Source of the DNA: Pseudomonas sp. HOU2
Lineage (GTDB): Bacteria; Pseudomonadota; Gammaproteobacteria; Pseudomonadales; Pseudomonadaceae
Length of the DNA stretch: 64,000 nt
NCBI RefSeq assembly: GCF_040729435.1
Contig: NZ_CP160398.1
Coordinates: 496,001 to 560,000 of the forward strand
Direction: 5' to 3'
Shown piece by piece: positions 44,600-52,600 of this stretch; position 1 is the first letter of the stretch; each line of letters opens with the position of its first letter. A program made the translations under genes and the position numbers. The notes below the pieces were generated by a model that saw only the letters and a program-made list of their open reading frames with translations, had not been told where the DNA came from and did not search any database.

Positions 44600-45562
44600 A
44601 TGACTTCATCAATGGATACCCCCGAGCCGCAAGCGATCTGCAACCCGATCACCAGCAGCGCGATCTTCATCGTCGCCACGCTGCTGCCCGGCAGCGACGC
44701 CGCCAGTCAGGTGCGCGGCTGGTGCGGTGACATCGCCGCCCTCACCCGCTCGGTCGGCAAACGCGTGCCCAACGGCAACCTGTCGTGCGTCTGCGGTTTC
44801 AGCGCCAGCGCCTGGGACGCCCTGTTCGGCAGCCCGCGCCCGGCGTCGCTGCATCCATTCCGTGAGTTCGGCGTCGAGGGCCGCCGTGCCGTGGCCACCC
44901 CCGGCGACATCCTGCTGCACATCCGTGCCGATCAGATGGATCTGTGTTTCGAACTGGCGACCCAGTTGTGCAGCGCACTCAATGGCGCGATCACCGTGGT
45001 GGATGAGGTGCAGGGTTTCCGCTACTTCGACATGCGCAGCATCATCGGTTTCGTTGATGGCACCGAGAATCCGGTGGGCCGCAAGGCAGATCACTTCACC
45101 CTGATCGGCAACGAAGACCCGGCGTTCGAATCCGGAAGTTATGTGCTGGTGCAGAAGTACCTGCACAAGATGGAGGCGTGGAACGCCTTGAGCGTCGAAG
45201 CTCAGGAGAAGGTGATCGGCCGCACCAAGCTGGCCGACATCGAACTCGGTGAGGAGGTCAAGCCGAGCAACTCCCACAGCGCCCTGACCACCATTACCAA
45301 AGACGGCCAGGAGCAGAAGATCCTGCGCGACAACATGCCGTTCGGCCGCCCGGGGGCTGGCGAGTTCGGCACCTATTTCATCGGTTACGCGCGTTCGCCG
45401 GAACCGATCGAGCAGATGCTGGAGAACATGTTTGTCGGCAAACCCGTCGGCAACTACGACCGTTTGCTGGACTTCAGCACCGCAGTCACCGGGGGTCTGT
45501 TCTTTGTGCCGTCAGCCGACTTGCTCGAAGACCTCGCGGAGCGCGAGCCCGAGCAGGCGTGA
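44600..45562 (+). CDS. Dyp-type haem peroxidase
   Basis: 320 aa from the ATG at 44600; an in-frame ATG four codons earlier is also possible. The defining distal motif GFVDGTENPVG is present (Asp catalytic), with the proximal haem ligand in PSNSHSALTTI (His), and the conserved C-terminal part GYARSPEPIEQMLENMF with LDFSTAVTGGLFFVPS. No Tat or Sec signal, so cytoplasmic, and no encapsulin gene nearby. Physiological substrate unknown. Convergent with the U32 gene. Confidence 0.92.
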   Translation: MTSSMDTPEPQAICNPITSSAIFIVATLLPGSDAASQVRGWCGDIAALTRSVGKRVPNGNLSCVCGFSASAWDALFGSPRPASLHPFREFGVEGRRAVATPGDILLHIRADQMDLCFELATQLCSALNGAITVVDEVQGFRYFDMRSIIGFVDGTENPVGRKADHFTLIGNEDPAFESGSYVLVQKYLHKMEAWNALSVEAQEKVIGRTKLADIELGEEVKPSNSHSALTTITKDGQEQKILRDNMPFGRPGAGEFGTYFIGYARSPEPIEQMLENMFVGKPVGNYDRLLDFSTAVTGGLFFVPSADLLEDLAEREPEQA

Positions 45563-45589
45563 CACCGTAGCGCCACGCCCGCCCGTCAC

Positions 45590-47578
45590 TCAGTGTGGCG
45601 CGCGCGGGATGGTTTTCAGCAGGTCTTCCGGGCTGATGTGGCCAACCACGCTGCCCGGTTGCGGCATGTTGAGGATGTGGCCTTTCATCTTGCCGATGAT
45701 GTGCATCTCGCACGGCTTGCAGTCGAACTTCAGGGTCAGCACTTCGTCGCCGTGAATCAGCTGCATCGGCGCGACCTTGGTGCGCACACCGGTTACACCC
45801 TTGGCCTGTTTCGGACACAGGTTGAACGAGAAACGCAGGCAGTGTTTGGTGATCATCACCGGCACTTCACCGGCCTCTTCGTGCGCCTCGTAGGCCGCAT
45901 CAATCAGCTTCACGCCATGACGGTGATAGAAGTCGCGGGCCTTCTGGTTATAGACGTTGGCCAGGAACGACAGGTGCGACTCCGGGTACACCGGCGGCGG
46001 CGTGGTTTCGGCCTTGCGGCTGCCACGCGGGTGCGCTGCGACACGGGCGGCAGTCAGCGCTTCGATGACTTCACGGCGCAACGCCTTGAGCTGCGAGTTC
46101 GGGATGAAGAACGCCTGCGGCGCATCGAGCTTGATGTCGGTGGCGTGGTACTGGGTGGTACCGAGCTGGCCGAGCAGATCCTGCAATTGCTCCAGCGCCT
46201 GTTCCGGCTTGTTGGCCACACCGAACGGGCCGTTCAGGGTCACGCTGGCGCTGATCCCCTCTTCACTGGTCGCAGTCACTTCCAGCTGTTCTTCACGCAG
46301 ACGTGCGAACCAGCTCAATGCGATACGACGCTCGGCAGAAGTCTTCTGCAGCGCCTGTTGCCAGTTGTGGTCGAGGTTGCGATTGAGCGGATGATTCGGC
46401 CGCAGCTTGTACAGGCCTTCGGGCATTTCGTTCGGTTCGACGCGGTAGCGATAGCGCTTCTCGCCGTCCTCTTCGAACTCGCCTTTTGGCTCGGCGATGT
46501 TGGCGCGGAAACCCACGACTTCACGCTTGACCAGCACGTTGAGGCCATCGCCGTTGGACAGCGGCTCCTGAGTCACCACCTGGATGTCACGCTTGCCGAC
46601 TTTCTCGACGGTGCCCACTGGCAGACCGGTGAAGGTCGGCGAGTCGAACGCGCCGATGTCGATCTTGCGATCGGTGACAAAGTAGTCGGTGCTGCCACGG
46701 TGGAAAGTCTTTTCCGGGTCCGGCAGGAAGAAGTGCGCGGTGCGGCCGCTGGAAGCGCGGGCCAGGTCCGGGCGGTCTTCGAGCACGTCATCGAGGCGCT
46801 GGCGGTAATAGGCGGTGATGTTCTTCACATAGCCCATGTCCTTGTAGCGACCTTCGATCTTGAACGAGCGCACACCGGCCTCGACCAGCGCGCGGATGTT
46901 GGCGCTCTGGTTGTTGTCCTTCATCGACAGCAGGTGTTTTTCGTAGGCGATCACCCCACCCTTTTCGTCTTTCAGGGTGTACGGCAAACGGCAGGCCTGC
47001 GAGCAGTCGCCACGGTTGGCACTGCGCCCGGTCTGCGCGTGAGAAATGTTGCATTGCCCGGAGAACGCTACGCACAGTGCGCCGTGGATGAAGAATTCGA
47101 TGGCGGCATCGGTTTCGTCGGCGATGGCGCGGATTTCTTTGAGGTTCAGCTCACGGGCCAATACCAGTTGCGAGAAACCGGCCTGGTCGAGGAACTTCGC
47201 CCGCTCCAGCGTGCGGATGTCAGTCTGGGTACTGGCATGCAGCTCGATCGGCGGAATGTCCAGTTCCATCACGCCCAGATCCTGGACGATCAGCGCGTCG
47301 ACACCGGCGTCGTACAACTGGTGGATCAGCTTGCGCGCCGGCTCCAGTTCGTTGTCGTGCAGGATGGTGTTGATGGTGGTGAAAATGCGCGCGTGATAAC
47401 GGCGGGCAAACTCCACCAGCTCGGCGATTTCGCTCACCTCGTTGCAGGCGTTGTGGCGCGCGCCGAAGCTCGGGCCACCGATGTACACGGCGTCGGCGCC
47501 GTGCAGGATCGCCTCGCGGGCAATCGCCACGTCACGGGCGGGGCTGAGCAATTCCAGATGATGCTTGGGCAAGGACAT
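45590..47578 (-). CDS. rlhA: U32-family protein, 23S rRNA hydroxylation (RlhA type)
   Basis: 662 aa from the ATG at 47578. The N-terminal U32 barrel begins HHLELLSPARDVAIAREAIL and has four clustered cysteines in GALCVAFSGQC and NRGDCSQACRLPYTLKD, with the U32 signature in between. A long second domain follows, and the C-terminus has FDCKPCEMH. Length and architecture match RlhA (YdcP), which hydroxylates C2501 of 23S rRNA, better than the shorter TrhP/TrhO-type tRNA enzymes. The upstream ORF extension to 47686 crosses a REP element and is not coding. Confidence 0.85.
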   Translation of the reverse strand: MSLPKHHLELLSPARDVAIAREAILHGADAVYIGGPSFGARHNACNEVSEIAELVEFARRYHARIFTTINTILHDNELEPARKLIHQLYDAGVDALIVQDLGVMELDIPPIELHASTQTDIRTLERAKFLDQAGFSQLVLARELNLKEIRAIADETDAAIEFFIHGALCVAFSGQCNISHAQTGRSANRGDCSQACRLPYTLKDEKGGVIAYEKHLLSMKDNNQSANIRALVEAGVRSFKIEGRYKDMGYVKNITAYYRQRLDDVLEDRPDLARASSGRTAHFFLPDPEKTFHRGSTDYFVTDRKIDIGAFDSPTFTGLPVGTVEKVGKRDIQVVTQEPLSNGDGLNVLVKREVVGFRANIAEPKGEFEEDGEKRYRYRVEPNEMPEGLYKLRPNHPLNRNLDHNWQQALQKTSAERRIALSWFARLREEQLEVTATSEEGISASVTLNGPFGVANKPEQALEQLQDLLGQLGTTQYHATDIKLDAPQAFFIPNSQLKALRREVIEALTAARVAAHPRGSRKAETTPPPVYPESHLSFLANVYNQKARDFYHRHGVKLIDAAYEAHEEAGEVPVMITKHCLRFSFNLCPKQAKGVTGVRTKVAPMQLIHGDEVLTLKFDCKPCEMHIIGKMKGHILNMPQPGSVVGHISPEDLLKTIPRAPH

Positions 47579-47694
47579 AGTTTTTTTAGTCAGGCGGTCA
47601 CGGTTAAGGCGCGCATTGTAGCCGCGAATCGACTGAGCGGCACGCCTGTGCTGCCAAGTGGCAACTGCGCCCGGCCCCGTGAACACCGCAAATC

Positions 47695-47786
47695 CTGTGG
47701 GAGCTGGCTTGCCAGCGATGACGATGGATCAGTCGACATTGATGTTGGCTGTGCTGACGCCATCGCTGGCAAGCCAGCTCCCACAG
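47695..47786. repeat. REP element pair, second copy
   Basis: CTGTGGGAGCTGGCTTGCCA... and its reverse complement, same arms as at 2170-2260, spaced by about 40 bases between the U32 and RidA genes. Confidence 0.85.
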
Positions 47787-47801
47787 TTTTTTACCGCAGG
47801 A

Positions 47802-48182
47802 TCAGGCCTTGGCGGCCATCGCGGTGACTTCCACGCGCATGCCTTCCACCGCCAGCGACGCCACGCCCACCGCGGCGCGCACCGGCCATGGTTTGGCGAA
47901 GAAGCGTTTGTAGACTTCGTTGAACGCCGCGCGATCGGCCATGTCGGTGAGGTAGATGGTGAGGTGCATCACGCGATCCATCGAGCTGCCCGCCCGCTCC
48001 AGCGCCACTTTCAGCGCCTGCAGCGTGCATTCGCTTTGCAGGGTGATGTCGCCCAGCTCCAGGCTGCCGTCGGCGCGGGTCGGGATCTGGGTCGAAACCA
48101 GAATGCCGTTGAAACCGACAACGTCGGAGGAAATCGAATCCGCATCCGGATCAGGGGTGAAGCTGAGGTCTTGATTAGCCAT
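47802..48182 (-). CDS. RidA-family protein
   Basis: 126 aa. YjgF-fold features: DVVGFNGILVSTQIPTRADG, SECTLQALKVALERAGSSMD and VMHLTIYLTDMADRAAFNEV. The segment where canonical RidA has the active-site Arg reads PWPVRAAVGVASLAVEG, which keeps an Arg (PVRAAVGV) as expected for a deaminase-type member. Cytoplasmic. AAGAGA precedes the ATG. Confidence 0.9.
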   Translation of the reverse strand: MANQDLSFTPDPDADSISSDVVGFNGILVSTQIPTRADGSLELGDITLQSECTLQALKVALERAGSSMDRVMHLTIYLTDMADRAAFNEVYKRFFAKPWPVRAAVGVASLAVEGMRVEVTAMAAKA

Positions 48183-48312
48183 GAAAGTCTCTTGTCTGGA
48201 GAGATTGAGGGTCGCCGGCCAGCAACGCGCCGGGACTTTCGCGCGGGCAGTTTACATCAGTCCCCCGCTCCGGCTCAGGCAACTGTCAGCCCCAGCCACA
48301 AATCGCGCGCAT

Positions 48313-48347
48313 AAAAAAACGCCAGCCCTTTCGGACTGGCGTTTTTT
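48313..48347. terminator. tRNA-Gln terminator
   Basis: AAAAAACGCCAG and CTGGCGTTTTTT form the stem around a ten-base loop. It lies just past the 3' end of the minus-strand tRNA. Confidence 0.9.
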
Positions 48348-48354
48348 CTGAATA

Positions 48355-48429
48355 TGGCAGGGGCGGCTGGATTCGAACCAACGCATGGCAGGATCAAAAC
48401 CTGCTGCCTTACCGCTTGGCGACGCCCCT
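48355..48429 (-). tRNA. tRNA-Gln (anticodon UUG)
   Basis: 75 bases on minus with encoded CCA. Acceptor AGGGGCG/CGCCCCT, discriminator G, anticodon loop TTTTGAT with TTG, T-loop GTTCGAATC. Decodes CAA/CAG. Confidence 0.97.
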
Positions 48430-48566
48430 GTATCTCAAGCTCTGTAACAAGCTCTGCGAGAATGGGCCGCAATTTACCAAGCTTTTTTTGATCTGGGAAG
48501 CCCTGAGTGCAAAAAAATTTGTTTTAAAACAGCCAGTTATTTCTGAGCCGAGGCAAACGCCACGAT

Positions 48567-48950
48567 TCACTTCGACAAATTCAGCGCAATCGCCTCGCGA
48601 ATCAGCGCTTGCAAGGCCTGTTCATCGACCTTGTCACCCTCATGAAAATCAATCGCCCGGCGGGTGTTGCCCTCAAGGCTGGCGTTGAACAATCCCGCCG
48701 GATCGGCCAACGCTGCGCCCTGGGCGAAGGTCATTTTCACCGCCGCCTTGTAAGTCTCCCCGGTGCAAATGATCCCGCCCCGTGACCACACCGGAACACC
48801 GCGCCACTTCCACTCCTCCACCACCTTGGGATCAGCCTGGTGCATGACTTTGCGAATCTCGCCGAGGATGGCGCCGCGCCAATCGTCCAGTTCGGCGATT
48901 CGAGCGTCGATGAGTGCCGAGGCGTCGGTGGGTGGTATTTCGGATTTCAT
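48567..48950 (-). CDS. DUF1801-family protein
   Basis: 127 aa. The segment RKVMHQADPKVVEEWKWRGVPVWSRGG with AVKMTFAQGAALADPAGLFN is typical of DUF1801 (YdhG-like) proteins, small single-domain proteins related to iron-sulfur scaffold frataxin-like folds. No signal peptide. Function unknown. Between tRNA-Gln and the T6SS effector island. Confidence 0.85.
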   Translation of the reverse strand: MKSEIPPTDASALIDARIAELDDWRGAILGEIRKVMHQADPKVVEEWKWRGVPVWSRGGIICTGETYKAAVKMTFAQGAALADPAGLFNASLEGNTRRAIDFHEGDKVDEQALQALIREAIALNLSK

Positions 48951-48974
48951 GGCAAGTGTTCTCTTCGATGTGGT

Positions 48975-49370
48975 TTACAAGCCGATTTGCTTGAGCCCCT
49001 CACGCATCCCTTGATCCGCTTGCTCGCACCATTGCTTGAGGCTCAGATCCGGCGGCAGGTTGCCTTGCAGACTCTTGTATTGACCGTCGGCCAACACTTC
49101 GCCTTTGCGACCGAGACTTTCGTTCTTGTCGCCATCAGCCTTGTCGAACGCGCCCGGCATATTCGCAACGAACGCCACCATCTTGTTGGCGTTTTCCGTG
49201 CTGTCCGCTTTCAGGTAGCCTTTGTCGACGCAATGCTTGATCAGGCCCGACATGTTGCGCCCCGTGTCGTACATGCCTTTCAGGGTAGCGGGATCTGGCG
49301 CGTCTGCGCGGGCCAGAGCGCAGAGGCCGAAAGTGGCGGTCAGTGCAAGGATCACAGCAGTGTTTTTCAT
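48975..49370 (-). CDS. Small secreted protein of unknown function
   Basis: 131 aa from the ATG at 49370, with GGGA eight bases ahead. Signal peptide MKNTAVILALTATFGLCALA to ARADA, then a helical mature protein with two cysteines (LIKHCVDKGYL and KQWCEQADQGM), probably paired in the periplasm. The shape resembles small periplasmic immunity-like proteins, but no family is recognised. It lies 50 bases downstream of the immunity-B ORF on the same strand, so it may be part of the effector island. Confidence 0.65.
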   Translation of the reverse strand: MKNTAVILALTATFGLCALARADAPDPATLKGMYDTGRNMSGLIKHCVDKGYLKADSTENANKMVAFVANMPGAFDKADGDKNESLGRKGEVLADGQYKSLQGNLPPDLSLKQWCEQADQGMREGLKQIGL

Positions 49371-49419
49371 GCTCATTTCCCAGATTTCCAGTGAAACTTC
49401 TCGATTCCAAACCCGCCGC

Positions 49420-49662
49420 TTACCAGACTTCCAGAGCTGGCGCACAAAACCCGGTAACGATATCCATCACCTCCAGAATCCGATCCTCCAACTCTTCATC
49501 GGCATCACCGCGCATTGACCCCAACAGTTCATTAACCGATATAGCCGAAAAACCCTTATCTCGATACTTCAGCAGGATTTCCCGTATCGAAAGAAGATCA
49601 TCCCCCCTCCTCAATGCGCCGGACAGTTCATCGTCCAACGGTTTATCAAGCGTTTTCATCAT
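49420..49662 (-). CDS. Probable immunity protein B for the rhs-B toxin
   Basis: 80 aa from the ATG at 49662, overlapping the rhs-B stop codon (ATGATG) with GGGAG just ahead. Small, acidic, helical (LSIREILLKYRDKGFSAISV, then DEELEDRILEVMDIVTG). Tight overlap with the toxin tip, acidic charge and lack of a signal all fit a cytoplasmic antitoxin of an Rhs effector. No family recognised; the role is inference from position. Confidence 0.7.
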   Translation of the reverse strand: MMKTLDKPLDDELSGALRRGDDLLSIREILLKYRDKGFSAISVNELLGSMRGDADEELEDRILEVMDIVTGFCAPALEVW

Positions 49663-52600
49663 TGTTTCTCCCAATGCTCAGCCGTCGACCCTAGTGCCTT
49701 CTGGTAATCAGAAAGTGGCATGGCCTTACTAGGCTGAATGGTTCCGTGAGTTTTTTTGTCTTGCACATAACGAAGACTTTCCGGAAGTGAAGCGGTATTC
49801 AATTTGCAGGCGCTGTCTTTGCCGGTTCCGCCGGGTAACGTGGAGGGGCGCCGATGATCCGGCAGGTTTTGCGGGGTATCCGGCGCTACGGACATCCCAC
49901 CGGTATTGGGATGAACGTTCCCATCTTTATCAACTGGAATATCGACAGGACGTACCCCTAAGCCACGCGCGGTCGAGTCAGCAATGGGCTTTCCTTTTTC
50001 GTCGGTTTTCATGGCCCTATAGACATCGACCCCCGTCAGGCCCATCGGATCCACCCACCCTGTAGGGTTCGGACCATAGGTGTAGAGATTCAGACCGCCC
50101 GCATAACCGATCGGATCCTGGCTGACGAATCGCCCCACCGCCGGGTCATAGTAACGATGCCGGTTGTAATGCAGCCCGGTTTCATGATCATGGTACTGCC
50201 CTGGAAATCTTATAGGATTTCTCACATCACTTTGTCGGGCCGATTGCGATTGCTGGTCCGATATCGCCCCCCATGCCTTGTACTGAGCCGTCCAGACCAA
50301 CTGCCCCTCAGAGTCGGTCAGTTCCTGAGGCGTACCCAGGTGATCGCACTGATACCAGAGCAAAACGTCAATTGGCTGAACCGTGACCTTGCGATTCCAC
50401 AACGGATCGTCATCCAGGCTGTACTCTCCCTGATACTCAGGCTGATTCGTCAATGTAATCGGGGCATGTCGTATGGCCTGTGCTACAGGAATGAAACTAC
50501 CGGGCTCGAAAATGTAGTGCACCGTGCGTCCGGCACCGCCATCCAGTTGCGCGGCACTGCTTTCCCAGGCAAGTCGGTTACCGTCCCAGCCGTAGAGCGT
50601 GAAGCCACAGCCGTACTCTCGCTGTATGCGTGCATGCTCGTTCCGGTTCCAGTGCGACCCCGCCTCGGGACGCCCCTTGGAATGGGCGACAGAGTTTTTG
50701 TGAAGACGACGTCCAAGAGCGTCATAGGCGAATTCAACCGACAAGCGTTGATCTTCAAATCGCACCAAACGGTCAAACAGATCCCATTGCAGGAAGCTCC
50801 GCTGATTGTTTTGCAGACGCTCGACCAGGTTGCCGCGCTCATCGTATGTGAACTGATTACCTTCGTACTCGTGTAGCAGGTTGTCTACCTGCCTCTCCTG
50901 GCGCGGAGACCGGTCCAGTGGTCGTCGAATTTCACTCGCCTTTTCATCAAGCAGATTACTGGCCGGGTCAAAGGTGAATGTTTCAACCACCTGTCGTGTC
51001 GCCGCTTCCAACAGTCGACCGAGAGGATCGTAACGGTATGAAATCGGGCCTCTTCGGGTATCGTTGATCGCAGTCAGTTGACCAGCGGCATCGTATTGAT
51101 ATGTCCGTTTGACAAGCGTCGCACCGTCCTCACTCCGCCCCAGCACCTGCTCCTGCTCCTGCAAACGACCGGCAGAATCCCACTTTTGCGTCTGCTGCAG
51201 GTGGTTGCCCTGATGCCGGACAATCTCACGATGAAGGTCGTCGCGCTCCAGGCCAATCAGCTCGTGCTCGTCCAGGCGTAGCCCCAACAAATGACCGCTG
51301 CCATAGGTGAGCCAGCTGACACGGTGCCCGTCCGGACGAACTGTCGCGACCCGATTGTTGAGCACATCGTACTCGTGCTGCCACACGCCAACTACCGGGG
51401 GCTGGTCCAGCCCAAGGTAATGCTGATGCTCGCGCAGCACATTGCCGGCCAGGTCGTGAAACCACTGTAAACGACTGTCTGCGTTGGCGGCTTCAATCAG
51501 GTTACCGTTGCCGTCATAAATGAAGCGCTCGCTTTGCGATTTCTCACCTTGACTGGCGCGTCGCTCAATCAGGCGTCCCATGGCATCGAAGCTCACGCAA
51601 ATCACATGCTCGCCGTTGACGATATGACTCAAATGGCCCGTATCAGAATCATACCGATAGCGGGTGATACGACCATCAAAGCTCTTTTCTTCCAGCAGGC
51701 GACCTATCGGGTCGTAGAGGAAATGCGCCCGGCTCTCGTTTTCGTTGTCCAGCGCCTGCAAGCGCCCGAGACGATCCCAGCGGTAGACCAATGTATGCTC
51801 ATCAGCATCGAGGCGCTCGGCTACAAGTCCAGCAGCCGTATATTTCCAGGTAGTGCAGCGGCCAAGACGATCCGTGTGCGCGAGCAACCGGGCTTCAGCG
51901 TCTCGTTCAAAATACTCCTCGGTCTTGTCCGGGTGCCTGATCCAGGCCAACTGGCCCAGTCGATACCCGTACTCGGTACTCTGGCCGGCCGCGTCGGTAA
52001 AACAGATCATCTGTCCGAGTTCGTTGTACTCCCAGGCACTGGTCTTTCCTGAGCAGTCGACATACTCGATCAGTTGACCGGCATCGTTGTAGTCGAGCTT
52101 CTTCTCATTGCCTTCGGCGTCTTTGATCGCTGTCGGCAACCCTGCCACGCTGTAGGCGAACTCCGTTACGTTACCAAGGGGATCGACTGCTTCCACAAGG
52201 TTGCCATGATCGTCATAAGCACGCTGCCACTGCCCCCCTTCTGCATCGCTGGTCTTGATCAGTTGATCCAGATCGTCGTAGGCAAAATGCAGCACGCTGT
52301 CGTCGGCACGCAAATGTTCGACGACGTTGCCACGCGCGTCGTAGATGAAGCGATCAGTTGTGCCGTCAGCATGTACGTGTCGAATCAGGTTTTTCGCTTC
52401 GTCACGGAACAACCATTCGGAACGTTCATCCGGATGGCGAATGCGGTACGTATAACCAAGAATGTCGTAGTAGTGCCAGGTTTCGTTACCGTATGCATCG
52501 GTGACATAGGTCAGGCGAATATTCTCGTCCCATTCAAGGCGCGTGTCGAAACTGCCGTCGTCCGCCCACTCGCGAACGGCCCGGGCATCAGCGCCTGTGC

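Noticed and set aside
45593..47827. Plus-strand ORF of 744 codons opposite the U32 gene
   Set aside because: Antisense shadow of a well-supported gene, without ribosome site or recognisable domain.
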